From Chitinophaga sp. HK235 (lineage in GTDB: Bacteria > Bacteroidota > Bacteroidia > Chitinophagales > Chitinophagaceae), in assembly GCF_018255755.1 (NCBI RefSeq), contig NZ_CP073766.1:5144501-5208500 (forward strand): 64,000 bases of DNA, written 5' to 3'. Position numbers and translations under genes: made by a program. Below, in pieces: positions 26,912 to 38,000 of this stretch. How positions within the stretch are numbered: position 1 is the first letter of the stretch; each line of letters starts with the position of its first letter. Below the pieces are notes generated by a model. It was not told the DNA's origin. It ran no database searches and saw nothing but the letters and a program-made list of their open reading frames with translations.

Positions 26912-27418
26912 ATGGATGAAATAATCAATAAAGTAGCACAGAGTGGCCTGGAAACCATTGACCTGGAGAATTATTTTCCTAAAGGAGAAACTGTCATTTT
27001 TGATATGAAGGATTATCTCTTTATGGGCATGATCCTGAAAGAAAAAGATTTCCGCGCTGCCATGCAATCGCTGGACTGGGAACAATTCCGTGGAAAAAAT
27101 GTAGGCCTGGTATGTACAGCAGATGCGGTTATCCCCCTGTGGGCTTATATGCTGGTGATGACCAACCTGGAGCCTGTAGCTGCCTTTGCTGCCTTCGGAG
27201 ACGCAGATTTTATATATAAAACATTGTACCTGAAGAATTTATCCACTATTGACGTTGCGTCTTTCACAGATAAACGTATCGTGATCAAAGGATGTGGGGA
27301 TAAAAGAGTGGGCGAAGTGGCCTATGCGGAAATAACCCGGCTCCTGCGCCCGGTAGCGAAAAGCATCATGTACGGAGAAGCCTGTTCTTCAGTGCCGGTA
27401 TATAAGAAAAAGGCCTAG
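26912..27418 (+). CDS. DUF2480 family protein
   Basis: A 168-residue cytoplasmic protein matching the Bacteroidota DUF2480 family: IDLENYFPKGETVIFDMKDYLFMGMILKEKDFR at the N-terminus, then VGLVCTADAVIPLWAYMLV and RIVIKGCGDKRVGEVAYAEIT. The function of the family is not established to my knowledge. Cysteines (~67, 131 and 156) and the CGD motif might bind metal, but this is guesswork. It has its own -7 element and converges with corA, overlapping it by 4 bases. Confidence 0.88.
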   Translation: MDEIINKVAQSGLETIDLENYFPKGETVIFDMKDYLFMGMILKEKDFRAAMQSLDWEQFRGKNVGLVCTADAVIPLWAYMLVMTNLEPVAAFAAFGDADFIYKTLYLKNLSTIDVASFTDKRIVIKGCGDKRVGEVAYAEITRLLRPVAKSIMYGEACSSVPVYKKKA

Positions 27419-28533
27419 AACCAGCCTCTCTTCCGGAAAACAAAGATCATCAGGATCAACAGTAAACCCATACCTCCCAGGGTATAGAAATAGCCATTCC
27501 GCGATTCCAGCTCAGGCATATTGTGGAAGTTCATACCATAAATGCCTGCTATCAATGTAAGCGGCGTAAGCAGGGTGGTTACCACTGCCAGCACTTTCAT
27601 GATCTCATTCATTTTGAGGTTCAGCTGCGAATGATACAGGTCCTGCACGTTCAGGATCATATCGCGGTAGTTATCTGCCAGATCATTACACTGGATAATG
27701 TGATCATATACATCCTTATAGTATTTGGTCACATTATCTTCCAGTAAATCACTTTCACTTTTGAGATAACCGTTCACCAATTCCCTTACTGGTGCTACTC
27801 CCCGCTTGAACAGAAATACCTGCCGCCGCAGAAAGTTAATACGTGCCAGTGTACGGGTATTGGGTTCGTGCTGTACCACATCTTCCATCAGTTCTATCCT
27901 TTCTCCCAGCTTATCCAGCACCAGGAAGTAGTTATCCACAATCACGTCGAGCAGTGAATAACAGAGGAAGTCCATGGTACCATTACGGATGCGGGAACCG
28001 GGTATCCTCAGCTTATCCCGTACCGGGTCAAAAACATCCCTGGTAGGATCTTCCTGAAAGGAGATGACAAAGTTTTTCCCCATTACAATGCTCACTTGCT
28101 CCTGGTCTATGGTAGAAGTTTCTTTGTTGAAATACATCATGGGCAACAAACAAAAGAGGCGCTCTCCTATTTCATCCATCTTGGCGCGCTGCCCTATACT
28201 GAGGATATCTTCTTCTATCAGCGGATGGATCATAAAATGCGCACAGATGGTATGCACATCTTCTTTACGGAGGCCATCAATATTAATCCAGGCAAACGTT
28301 GGGTTGTCGCGATAAGCAAAAGTTTCTTCCAGCGATGACAATACTTTCTCCGTACACCCGCTGCCGTTATAATCAAAAACAGTGATTTTACTGCATTCAG
28401 AAGGCTTGCGGGAAGCTACTCCTGTAGCAGGATTAAAATTCATGATACGCTGTTTTTTAACCTTAAAAGGATTCAGCGCATCCAGCATACCCACACCCGG
28501 GATCGGCAATTTATTTTTTACAGACTTCAGCAT
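27415..28533 (-). CDS. corA: CorA-family magnesium/cobalt transporter
   Basis: A 372-residue channel protein. The N-terminal cytoplasmic domain (~20-250) is followed by the long stalk helix and two C-terminal TM helices. The signature GMN appears in IYGMNFHNMPEL (~332-343), where it forms the selectivity pore mouth of the pentamer. The start is ATG 28533 (MLKSVKNKLPIPG); the frame is open to 28608 but that part reads like untranslated DNA. It probably moves Mg2+ across the inner membrane; Co2+ or Zn2+ transport cannot be excluded. A TTATCCACA within the coding sequence (27932-27940) is a chance DnaA-type box. Confidence 0.93.
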   Translation of the reverse strand: MLKSVKNKLPIPGVGMLDALNPFKVKKQRIMNFNPATGVASRKPSECSKITVFDYNGSGCTEKVLSSLEETFAYRDNPTFAWINIDGLRKEDVHTICAHFMIHPLIEEDILSIGQRAKMDEIGERLFCLLPMMYFNKETSTIDQEQVSIVMGKNFVISFQEDPTRDVFDPVRDKLRIPGSRIRNGTMDFLCYSLLDVIVDNYFLVLDKLGERIELMEDVVQHEPNTRTLARINFLRRQVFLFKRGVAPVRELVNGYLKSESDLLEDNVTKYYKDVYDHIIQCNDLADNYRDMILNVQDLYHSQLNLKMNEIMKVLAVVTTLLTPLTLIAGIYGMNFHNMPELESRNGYFYTLGGMGLLLILMIFVFRKRGWF

Positions 28534-28660
28534 ATCTGCACTAGCTATGTTTCGAACCCAATTTAAAGGAAAATGGCACGCAAAGGAACAAAGAGGCCAG
28601 GAATGCAAAGGATTTAACAGAATCTCTTTAGCAACAGCATTCCTGGCCCCCTGATGAAAG

Positions 28661-29920
28661 TTAGAACCTTGGCAGCTCTATCTCCGGTTGTTTGCCACCG
28701 GCAGGACGCTCGAAGATATCCCCGTATTGTGCATTGGCAGGCTTGAAGCCGCTGGTCCACAGGTAAAACCAGCCATTTTCGGAGCCGCCGCCGAAGTCAA
28801 GGCGGTCTTTGGCTTTGGCAGTGGCATCGTTTGTGAATTTGGCTTTGGTGAGCTCTATCCACTCGCCGGTATTGGTTTTGATCCAATGGTTGCCATAATA
28901 GCCTTTGCGGCCTAGATGTCCGTTTTCAAAGGAAAAGTTCTCCAGGAAAGAATAGAGATGTCCCATGTATTTGCCGTCTTTAGGCGCGCGGAAGCTGGCG
29001 ATCAGTTTCCACTCGTGATGCTCGGGAACGTAGAAGTAAGCGGTGTAGGTAGTGATAGTACCTACGGGTACAGCGTGCATCAGGAAACGATAGGTTTCAC
29101 CGGCTTTCCAGTTATATAGCCAATGACTATGGCCACCAGTACCCTCTCCGCCGAAGCCGCTGGCGTATACGCTATCCCCTTTTGCGAGCAGTACCACCTG
29201 ATCTTCGTATTTAACATTGCTGCGCTTGTCAGGCTCAGTACCCGCATCCCATACAGAGAAAATAATTCGTCTCTCAGCAGGACCATTCACCTGCATCCCG
29301 AAATATCCACGATGAAAACCACAGGACATGAAGTAAGTGCCCAGTTTGTCTTCTCCTTCGGGTACTTTTATTTCACCGTAAAACCATTCTACATTTTTTC
29401 CTTCCGGCACCGGATAGTTCAGGTGTACGGATGCTGAACGGCGCCAGGATTTTGGGTTGAACTGGATATCCTTTGTAGCAGGACCTTCCAGGCTGATTCC
29501 TTTTACGGCTGCATATATTTTTCCGGATTTCTCTATGCCCTTCAGGGTAATGGTATAAAAACCCGGTTTGGAAATTGTTGTTTGCAGAACGGAAATATCC
29601 GTATATTCATTATTGTTAGGAATACTTACTATTTTTGTCGTTCCATTTAATGTGACAGATACTTTACTACCAGCGTCAGATCTGGCTTGCAGGGTTACTT
29701 TTAGTTTTCCTGCAGTAGCTGCATGAAAATAAAAATTGACGGTGTTGTTATTGCCGGTCCAATCTATCACGCCATTGCGGTCGTTGATCTCTACATCTTT
29801 TTCTTCCGGATCGGCGTAGGCAGTAAAACCTGGTAGTACAACCGGTGTCGTTTGGGCAAAAATTTGCTGCACAGACAGGCATATCACCAGTAGTGCATTG
29901 AAAAGGAAATATTTTTTCAT
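28661..29920 (-). CDS. secreted DUF5077/DUF3472 protein
   Basis: A 419-residue exported protein from the ATG at 29920 (MKKYFLFNALLVICLSVQQIFAQ, signal peptide); a longer frame to 30010 is not credible. The N-terminal ~120 residues form a beta-sandwich (FYFHAATAGKLKVTLQARSD) matching the DUF5077 style of carbohydrate-binding-like domain. The C-terminal part (~140-410) matches DUF3472, with YFMSCGFHRGYFGMQVNG, SGFGGEGTGGHSHW and SFENGHLGRKGYYGNHWI. Family knowledge: found with polysaccharide utilisation genes, function unproven. It stands alone, 128 bases beyond the CorA start, in a tandem minus-strand arrangement. Confidence 0.82.
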   Translation of the reverse strand: MKKYFLFNALLVICLSVQQIFAQTTPVVLPGFTAYADPEEKDVEINDRNGVIDWTGNNNTVNFYFHAATAGKLKVTLQARSDAGSKVSVTLNGTTKIVSIPNNNEYTDISVLQTTISKPGFYTITLKGIEKSGKIYAAVKGISLEGPATKDIQFNPKSWRRSASVHLNYPVPEGKNVEWFYGEIKVPEGEDKLGTYFMSCGFHRGYFGMQVNGPAERRIIFSVWDAGTEPDKRSNVKYEDQVVLLAKGDSVYASGFGGEGTGGHSHWLYNWKAGETYRFLMHAVPVGTITTYTAYFYVPEHHEWKLIASFRAPKDGKYMGHLYSFLENFSFENGHLGRKGYYGNHWIKTNTGEWIELTKAKFTNDATAKAKDRLDFGGGSENGWFYLWTSGFKPANAQYGDIFERPAGGKQPEIELPRF

Positions 29921-30292
29921 TGTTCTGTAATTAGTATTCAGCAAATAAAACAGCCACATCCTCCATATGCAACGCTTCCGGTAAAAAATTACACTGGAAT
30001 GAGAATCCATTTTATCTACGGTGTGGGAAAAAATCTATACAGCCGTGATGCAGCCGCTGGCAGAGGAAATAGCCGCCGGCAAGGTTTTTTTTCGGGGAAT
30101 TGTTTTTGTGTTATTTAGAGGAAGATGATAGACTGTGGTTTTTGTTGTGTTTGTCAAAACAGATGGTAGACAAACGGGTATTGCGATGTGGAAGAGAACG
30201 TGTTGCACAATTCAACAAGTAATCTGCTTGAGTTAAACGGGCACCTGTTATGATTAATAAGAGAGGGGGAAATGTCACCGCATTTCTCCTTC

Positions 30293-30682
30293 TCATTTTT
30301 TTGGCTGCTTGTATTTTATCTCCACAGTAGCCACGCCGGTTTTGAGCATACCCAGTTTGGCCGCTGCCTTCCGGGACAGATCGATTACTCTTCCAGGCGC
30401 GAAAGGTCCTCTGTCGTTAATGCGCACTTTTACCGTACGGCCGTTGGCGGTGTTCATCACTTTTACTTTGGTACCAAAAGGGAGTGTCTTATGGGCTGCT
30501 GTAAGCCGGTATTGCCGGAATGTTTCTCCACTGGCAGTACGTTTCCCATCAAAGGAGTCTGCGTAAAAAGAAGCTTTACCACTTTGGGTAACCTTACGGC
30601 TACACGCAGTAGTGCTTATCATCAGTGAGATACCAGCCAGCAGCAGGTATTTGTTTTTTACAGAGCGTAATGAAGGTGTCAT
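30293..30682 (-). CDS. rlpA: RlpA-like lipoprotein (septal-ring lytic transglycosylase family)
   Basis: A 129-residue lipoprotein: lipobox STTAC with lipidated Cys27, then a double-psi beta-barrel domain from ~34, with SGKASFYADSFDGKRTASGE, AAHKTLPFGTKVKVMN and VRINDRGPFAPGRVIDLS. The catalytic Asp in NDRGPF is present. The family cleaves denuded glycan strands at division septa in some bacteria. No SPOR domain is attached, unlike E. coli RlpA; short forms like this are common in Bacteroidota. It is divergent from the poxB-like gene with a 119-base gap. Confidence 0.9.
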   Translation of the reverse strand: MTPSLRSVKNKYLLLAGISLMISTTACSRKVTQSGKASFYADSFDGKRTASGETFRQYRLTAAHKTLPFGTKVKVMNTANGRTVKVRINDRGPFAPGRVIDLSRKAAAKLGMLKTGVATVEIKYKQPKK

Positions 30683-30801
30683 AAAGATGTGCCGCAGTTT
30701 AGGTCTATAAATATAGAGATTATTTCTGATGGGATTGACTTAAACAAAGTGTTATCCCTGTTGTTTTTCTACAGAAAATCATCCGGAAAAAATAAAAATA
30801 T

Positions 30802-32538
30802 ATGGGAAAGTTAGTTGCCGACCAATTAGTGGAAATGCTGGCCGATGCCGGCATTAAACGTATTTATGCTGTAACGGGAGATAGCTTGAACCATCTGAAT
30901 GATGCGGTACGCAGAGACGGACGTATTCAGTGGGTCCATGTAAGGCATGAAGAAGCCGGAGCCTTTGCCGCCGGTGCCGAAGCACAGCTCAACGGACTGG
31001 CCTGCTGTGCAGGAAGCAGCGGACCAGGACATGTGCACCTGATCAACGGATTATATGATGCACATCGTTCAGGCGCCCCCGTGATTGCTATTGCTTCTAC
31101 CTGCGCCAGCAATGAGTTTGGCAGTGATTATTTTCAGGAAACGAATACCATCAAGTTGTTTGCAGACTGCAGCCATTACAACCAGGTGGCTTGTACACCG
31201 GAACAGGCCCCACGCATGTTACAGGCCGCCCTGCAACATGCAGTACATAAAAAAGGCGTGACCGTACTGGGCCTGCCGGGTGATGTGGCTGCCGCAGGGG
31301 CAGTATCCATCAGCACTTCCCTGAAGCTGTATCATACCTCGCCGGTATTGCGCCCTGCCGAGGCAGAACTGCAACAGCTGGCCAACCTGTTACAAGGGGC
31401 CGAAAAAGTGGCCATTTATTGCGGACTGGGAGCTACCGGCGCCCATGATGATGTAATGACCCTGGCCACTTTGTTGAAAGCACCTGTCAGCTACTCCTTC
31501 CGCGCTAAAATGGGCATTGCATATGATAACCCCAACGACGTAGGCATGACTGGGCTGCTTGGACTGGCATCTGCCTATAAAAGCATGCACGAAGCAGACG
31601 TAGTACTGCTGCTGGGCACCGACTTTCCCTATACTCCATTTATGCCTGAAAAAACGAAGATCATACAGATAGACAAACAGCCGGAAAGACTCGGCCGCCG
31701 TGCCTCCCTGGAGATGGGGCTCTGTGGTGATATCGGCCCTACTCTGCAGGCTTTATTACCGATGATACTGGAGAAAAAAGACAGGAACTTCCTGGACACC
31801 ATGACAGACTTCCATCAGGAAGTAGAACAAAAACTGCAAACCTATGTAGAAGACCGTGGAAAAGAAGAGGCCGTCAGCCCGGAATATGTTGCCAGTGTTG
31901 TCAACAGGCTGGCTTCTCCTGATGCTGTTTTTACGGTTGATACGGGTATGACTAATGTATGGACTGCCAGGTATATTACGGCTACGGGTAAACGTACATT
32001 GCTGGGGTCTTTTAATCACGGTTCCATGGCTAATGCTATGCCACAGGCTATCGGCGCTGCATTGTGCCAGCCGGACCGGGAAATATATGCCCTATGCGGC
32101 GATGGAGGCCTGACCATGCTGTTGGGAGACCTGATGACCATCCGTCAATATAACCTGCCGGTAAAAGTGATCGTTTTTAATAACCGTTCACTGGGCATGG
32201 TCAAACTGGAAATGGAAGTGGCGGGTCTGCCGGACTGGCAAACAGATATGATTAATCCAGACTTTGCAGCAGTAGCCGCCGCTATGGGATTCACGACTTT
32301 TACCATCCGTGAGCCGGATGAAACGGAGTCGACACTCGTGAAAGCATGTAAAGCCTCCGGGCCTGTGCTGGTGAACATTTTCACCAACCCCAGCTCACTG
32401 GCCATGCCTCCGAAAATAGAATTTGAACAGATGAAAGGGTATGCCTTGTGGATGGGGAAACTGATATTGGGAGGAAGATTTGATGATGTGCTGGATGCTG
32501 TAAAATCTAACTATAAGCATATCAAAGATGTGCTGTAA
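30802..32538 (+). CDS. poxB: pyruvate oxidase / pyruvate:quinone dehydrogenase-like TPP enzyme
   Basis: A 578-residue TPP-dependent enzyme of the acetolactate synthase superfamily: N-terminal Pyr domain with the catalytic Glu in VRHEEAGAFAAGAEAQL (~50), a central FAD-binding-like domain (~190-330), and a C-terminal PP domain with the TPP/Mg motif GDGGLTMLLGDLMTIRQYNLPVKVIVFNN (~433). The best match by eye is to PoxB-type pyruvate oxidases that give acetate and pass electrons to quinone. The C-terminal membrane-binding helix of E. coli PoxB is not obvious, so a soluble pyruvate oxidase or related decarboxylase is possible. It converges on tamL through a shared hairpin at 32546-32598. Confidence 0.85.
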   Translation: MGKLVADQLVEMLADAGIKRIYAVTGDSLNHLNDAVRRDGRIQWVHVRHEEAGAFAAGAEAQLNGLACCAGSSGPGHVHLINGLYDAHRSGAPVIAIASTCASNEFGSDYFQETNTIKLFADCSHYNQVACTPEQAPRMLQAALQHAVHKKGVTVLGLPGDVAAAGAVSISTSLKLYHTSPVLRPAEAELQQLANLLQGAEKVAIYCGLGATGAHDDVMTLATLLKAPVSYSFRAKMGIAYDNPNDVGMTGLLGLASAYKSMHEADVVLLLGTDFPYTPFMPEKTKIIQIDKQPERLGRRASLEMGLCGDIGPTLQALLPMILEKKDRNFLDTMTDFHQEVEQKLQTYVEDRGKEEAVSPEYVASVVNRLASPDAVFTVDTGMTNVWTARYITATGKRTLLGSFNHGSMANAMPQAIGAALCQPDREIYALCGDGGLTMLLGDLMTIRQYNLPVKVIVFNNRSLGMVKLEMEVAGLPDWQTDMINPDFAAVAAAMGFTTFTIREPDETESTLVKACKASGPVLVNIFTNPSSLAMPPKIEFEQMKGYALWMGKLILGGRFDDVLDAVKSNYKHIKDVL

Positions 32539-32545
32539 ATAATTG

Positions 32546-32598
32546 GGGATTTTGAGATTTTGAAAGAATGGTGATAATATTCAAAATCTCAAAATCCC
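32546..32598. terminator. bidirectional hairpin between poxB and tamL
   Basis: A perfect 19-bp AT-rich stem (32546-32564 with 32580-32598) and a 15-base loop sit between the two convergent stops. It can act in both directions, although no long T-run follows. Confidence 0.75.
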
Positions 32599-32604
32599 TA
32601 AATA

Positions 32605-35055
32605 CTAGAATGGGTAACCGATAGCGATATTCAATATCAGATTTTTCTTTCGCCAGTCGGGATCACCGAAATTAATTTTATTAAACACCCATCGTTCGTT
32701 GGGCGGAAGATAAGGAATACGGAAAGGTGTTGCCAGGTCGAAACGTACTACCACGATGGATGCATCTATTCTGAGGCCTAAGCCGCCACCCACAGCAATT
32801 TCCCTATAGAAAGTATCAAATTTGAACTGGCTACCGGGCTTCTCCGGAATATTCTTTTGCAGCCATATGTTACCCGCATCAATAAAGGCAGCGAGGTTAA
32901 ATACACTGGTCAGGTGAATACGTACTTCCGAGTTAAATTCCAGCTTGATATCCCCGGCTTCATTGGCCAGCAGGGAGCTGGTATCCTGGGCTTTGTCGAA
33001 ATAAGAACCGGGCCCCAGTGTGCGGGCTCTGAACGCACGGATACTGCTGCTACCACCGGTGAAGAACTGCTTAATGAAAGGTAGTGTTGTAGAGTTGCCA
33101 TAGGGCAGGCCATACCCGATAAAAAGGCGGTTGACCCATTGTTTGCCTTTGCCTATACTCCAGTAGTGACGGCCTTCGAGGGTAAGCCGCTCATATTGGG
33201 CAAAAGGGTTTTTTAATATGTTTTTGGTAGAATCTCCTTTTTTGATGAGCAGCCCTGCAATATTTCCTGACACGTCGATATTGCCGCTCAGGAAAAAGCT
33301 GTGTATACGGTTGGCAGTCTGGTTATTGAAGGTGATCGTATAATTGCCGCCCATGATAAATTGTTTTTCGATGGATGCCCGCTGGCTGGGATCATTGGCG
33401 AGGATACTGTCGTAAGCTTTGGTTGTTTTGGTAGGCAATACATAGGTGACTGCAATGGGTGACAGGGCATGATTGAGATAAGCTGATTTCTGCCACAGGT
33501 ATTGCAGCTGCAACGTATAGGCGTTGAGGTCATACAGGTTTACCCGGCTGTACAGCTCGTAAGACGCACTCATACGGGTGCGTGGCACATAGGGTGTGCG
33601 GATATTGAACGGGATAGGTGTCAGAAAACGGGGAAAAGTCACCGCTACTTCCGCCCCCAGATTGTAGGAGTTGGAGCCGCCCCCGCTATTATTACCTGTT
33701 TGCCATTCCAAACCACCCCGGAGCCCTATTTCCAGCGTTGTAGCAGAATGCAGCCAGTTACGGTTTTTAGCTGTAATACGCGCTTCCGAACCGATGTAGC
33801 CATTGGATTTGGAAGTACCTCTCAACTCTGTTTGTAAGGAGCGGCTTTTATAGGGGGTCAGGTAGAACTTGGCATCGAGCCAGCCACTGTCGAGTGATAC
33901 CCGGTTATTGACCATAGCGCGGTAAGTACCGGCGAGCGCGGTGTCGCGGCGATAGGTGCTGTCGGCGCCGCGTTGTACGAACCGGGGCCTGGAGGTATCT
34001 CTTATGGCAGGTACATTAGGATTGCCGCCGGTAATGTTGTGGCGGGAAGTATCTCTTACCGGCCGGAAAGAGCCTTTCACAAATTTGAATACGCCCAGAT
34101 TGATAAGACGTTGCAGCGTGATATTGTGGGAACTCAACCGGTAAAGGCTGTCTGGCCGCAGGAACACAGAACGATCAAATACAATGGGCTTAAAACGTTT
34201 GGCGGAATCGACAATATACATGCCGTGGTAATACAGCGGTGTACCCTGGGTAGACAAGGAATCGTTGTCCAGCGAATAGTCTGGAAACAGGCTGATATCG
34301 TGCATCCGGTAAGGCCGGAGTGCCAGCAGTGGGGTATTGTCTTTTATCTTCACAAACAGGTCTACCGTACCATTGTTGGTGGTATCGGCCTGTACCAGCA
34401 GATAATCCGGCGTAAAATAATAATAGCCCTGTTCTTTTAAACTGGCGTGTATACGTTCCCGTTCGGCCTTGATAGAATCCAGTGAATAAGGTGCTCCTAC
34501 TTTCAGTGAGCTTTTGTCGTAGGTTTTAGTGACAGTACGACCAATAGCGCTTGTATCAGTAAGGTAGGTAACACTTTTGACGGTGTAGCGGTGATTAGGT
34601 ACTGCTTCGTATTGGATAGAAGCTTTTTTGCTGCCTTTATATTTTATGGATGAAGAAACTTCAGCCTGAAAATAGCCATGATCTACCAGATAGTTTTCCA
34701 GGACCTTGCCCGTATAATCGGGTTTAGCCTGGCTGAGCAATACAGGTGGTTCTCCCCATTTTTTGCGTAAAAGGTAGTTCAATCCTTTTTTCTTAGGCTC
34801 ATGGCCCATATTATACAACCACAGCTTGATGGGCATGCCCAGGAACCTGCGGTTGGGACGAGGGCGTGTCCTCTTTTCCATTCCTTCGTCCAGAGAGCTG
34901 TAGTCTTTCGGTTTTTTTCCTTTCCAGTGGATACCGCTGCCGGTAAAGAGGCGGTCTCCTTCCGGTACCGAACGGGTAGTGCTGCAGGAGCTGATAGCCA
35001 GGAAGCCCAGGCATAAAATGACACATATGATGATATAGCTATTTCCCTTCTGCAT
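32605..35055 (-). CDS. tamL: TamL: lipidated TamA/BamA-family outer-membrane protein
   Basis: An 816-residue Omp85-family protein. It begins as a lipoprotein (lipobox AISSC, Cys24), carries POTRA-like domains in the first ~330 residues, and ends with a 16-strand-type barrel (~390-816), including the GGSSSIRAFRARTLGPGSY motif and a terminal aromatic (YPF). Bacteroidota have a lipidated TamA called TamL, and the neighbouring tamB fits this. Together they are thought to move lipids or insert proteins between membranes. Its ATG overlaps the tamB stop by one base (TAATG), so translation is coupled. Confidence 0.93.
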   Translation of the reverse strand: MQKGNSYIIICVILCLGFLAISSCSTTRSVPEGDRLFTGSGIHWKGKKPKDYSSLDEGMEKRTRPRPNRRFLGMPIKLWLYNMGHEPKKKGLNYLLRKKWGEPPVLLSQAKPDYTGKVLENYLVDHGYFQAEVSSSIKYKGSKKASIQYEAVPNHRYTVKSVTYLTDTSAIGRTVTKTYDKSSLKVGAPYSLDSIKAERERIHASLKEQGYYYFTPDYLLVQADTTNNGTVDLFVKIKDNTPLLALRPYRMHDISLFPDYSLDNDSLSTQGTPLYYHGMYIVDSAKRFKPIVFDRSVFLRPDSLYRLSSHNITLQRLINLGVFKFVKGSFRPVRDTSRHNITGGNPNVPAIRDTSRPRFVQRGADSTYRRDTALAGTYRAMVNNRVSLDSGWLDAKFYLTPYKSRSLQTELRGTSKSNGYIGSEARITAKNRNWLHSATTLEIGLRGGLEWQTGNNSGGGSNSYNLGAEVAVTFPRFLTPIPFNIRTPYVPRTRMSASYELYSRVNLYDLNAYTLQLQYLWQKSAYLNHALSPIAVTYVLPTKTTKAYDSILANDPSQRASIEKQFIMGGNYTITFNNQTANRIHSFFLSGNIDVSGNIAGLLIKKGDSTKNILKNPFAQYERLTLEGRHYWSIGKGKQWVNRLFIGYGLPYGNSTTLPFIKQFFTGGSSSIRAFRARTLGPGSYFDKAQDTSSLLANEAGDIKLEFNSEVRIHLTSVFNLAAFIDAGNIWLQKNIPEKPGSQFKFDTFYREIAVGGGLGLRIDASIVVVRFDLATPFRIPYLPPNERWVFNKINFGDPDWRKKNLILNIAIGYPF

Positions 35056-38000
35056 TACTTCTTCTGATTTGTTTCTGCCTGCTTTGCCTCCTTTATGGCC
35101 TTTTCATCGCGCAGGCGCTGTTGTCTGAATTCTTTTTTGGAGCGCTGGAATATTTCCCTGAATTCATCATAATCCATCACCAGCATAAAGGCAACACCGG
35201 TTTCGGTGTACTGACCCTGTATAACGGTTTGGTTATCATTGCGCTGATATACCCTTAACCGGTATCTGCCATCGCGGCTCAGCTTATATTCTACGGAGAT
35301 ATCACCTACCAGAGAACTGGCGTTTTGCTGGTTGCCTGAGAGCATGATATTGGAACCAACGGAAACGGTTAAACGTTCATTAAATAGTTTTTTGGATGCG
35401 CCGATATTGAGGTTGGTCGTTTCCTGCGCAGAGCCGGTAGAATAGTCTTCTCTGCTTTGCAGGTCGAAGCTGAGGTCTACTCCTTTGATCAGGTTGCCGG
35501 CCAGGTTATTCAGCTGTTGGGATAATATCTTGCTTACGCTGTTGCGTGCAGCCTGACCTACGGCGTTTCCGCCATTGTCCAGTGTGCTCATCGGGTCATC
35601 AGGAATGAATGTGTTGAGCACCAGCAATCCCATTACCTGTTTATTCAGTTCAGATGGTACCAGGTTGATCTGTTTGATACGGTTATAAGGCATACCGTTG
35701 AACACGTTGCGTTCCCTTTCAGGCATATCGAGCTGGAAGCTAATGTCTGGTTTCAGCAGACTGCCTTTGATCTTGAGATATACATCGAAGGGAATACGTT
35801 GTTTATAAGTATTCCGTTGTTCTGTCGACATGCCACCAAGCTGGTCCTGGATGAGGTCTATGGCGGGGGCGTTGACACTGTATTTGGCGGTGATGTCCAG
35901 ATCGGCACTCATGGCATCTCCGTTGAAAGAGATGAAGCTGCCTTTCTGGATATCGAAGGAGCGTTTGATGAGCTGATTAAGCGACATTTCATACTTTCCT
36001 TCAGCGATTTCGTAACGGCCGGTAATACTCATTTTGCTGCTGGGATCCAGCGTGGCATTGAGGTTGGCGGTACCTTTGGCCTGTACGAAGTCTCCGTTGT
36101 CTTTATCGATAATGATTTTCAGCATTGATTCCGGCGTGATTTCGAGATTGCCGGAGAAGAAGACGCCTTTGAGTCTTGGGTTGCTGTATTTGGCGCTGTC
36201 CAGTTTGGCCATCAGGGCGGTATCTATCGGATGATCTTTGTCAATAAATTCCACGATGCCTTCCCTGTCGGCAAGTCCGGGCTCTTCCTGCGGCAGGATC
36301 ATGGTGACGCTGGATTTGTCGCGGAGTTTTACATTGGCATCTACTCTGGGCAGATCCAGGGAACCACGAACGGTGACTTTACTGTCAATAAAGGCCGGAC
36401 CATAGATCCACTGATCGTTGTTTTGCTGTTTGCCCAGTGCCATGAAATTATCGGCTGTGATGCTCAGGTTAAAGCCGTATTTGATAAAATCAGTGGTGTT
36501 GATACGGCCGTTCACAATGAGTTCATTGTTGAGACTGTCGGCCACCACCAGGTTGTTGAAAAGAATACCTTTTTCATCTATCACAATGTCTTCATCGGGT
36601 AGGTGCAGATTGCTGCCGATGTAACTGATTACACCGCCGGCATTCTTGAAGTGAAGGTCCCCTTTTACATTAGGTTCGCTGGCAGTACCAGTGATATTAA
36701 ACTGGCCGTTGGCGTTACCATACATATGGGTGATGCTACCCATGGTGAAAGGTTCCAGGGAGGCCATTTGCAGATTGGCGACAGTCACCTGTGCGTTGAT
36801 AGTGCTGTCGTAGGTACCGGCGATATTCACATCGTTGCCATGTCCTTTGAGTGTGGCATTGAGTTTATACGTTTCCGGCGTGGCATTGTCAACGGTGGCG
36901 TCGAGTGTGCCCAGCTCGGCTGTTTTTACAGTAAGGCTGTCCACTTTGAGTTTGGCGTGAACGAGTGGGCTGGCGTTCCAGTTGCGGACCAGTGCTTCTG
37001 CGTTGAGGAGGCCGTTGGCCAGCAGCGTATCTGTGGCAAGCATACCGGTGATGGTGGCCAGCTGGAAGTTGCCGATACGGACCTGCAGGGCTGGAGTGCC
37101 TGTGGTGTCAGGAATGGTGTTGACAGCGATGGACTGTTCACCCTGGAATAGTTTGATGTTGGCTGTATCCGGGGCGCCGTTTTTGATGCGCAGGATATTG
37201 TTTTCAGCTACATTCCAGGGCTGTTTATTCAGCAGCAGATCGGGTTTAAGCGTCAGCTGCATTACATTGTCCGGCAGGAAGGATAATATCCCGCCGAGCC
37301 GGTATTTAGGTTGTCGTTTAATATCATCAAGCAGCAGGCCGAAGTTGACCACACCGGTATTAGCATGTGCTGACAGTACGGTATGGTACAACGGGAAGGA
37401 AGGATGTTTTATGTCCGCGATAGACAGGCGGGTTTGCAGGGAGGTGTCTATTATGCGGGCATATAACTGCAGGCTGTCTACCTGGATAGAGTCGTAGTTG
37501 AATTTAGGAAGATTGGCTTTTACAAACAGTAAACTACTGTCGCTGTTGAGACGGCCGCTGATATCCATCGGCATATCCATCCGGAGGCCGGAAATCAGCG
37601 GAGCAAAGCTCCGGGGCACCTGCAGGGAGGCCGCGAATTCCAGATACTGACCTGGCGGAACGATTACAATACGGCCGGAATCGGCAGGCAGCAGCGGTTT
37701 CATGATGATCCGGCTGAAGGCGTCGCCGATTTTGGTATAATCCATATGGCCGTTGGCCGTGATGGGGCCAAACGGACTTTTGATGTCGATGTATTGCCGG
37801 TCGTGATAATGAGCTACTAATGAAACCGTGTCTAACGGCACTATCTGGTCTTTGGTGGTTATCTGCCAGCCGGTCAGCAGGGCGTTACCTTCCAGCCGCT
37901 GTGGTGCCAGGCTGCTGAAGTCTGCCACCAAATTGCCTTTCAGACTCAATGGCTCTGTGTACCAATGGGTAGCATAGAGGTCGGCATTGGTAATCTCCAT

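Noticed and set aside
27932..27940. DnaA box TTATCCACA
   Set aside because: It lies inside the corA coding sequence with no neighbours of its kind, so it is best read as chance.
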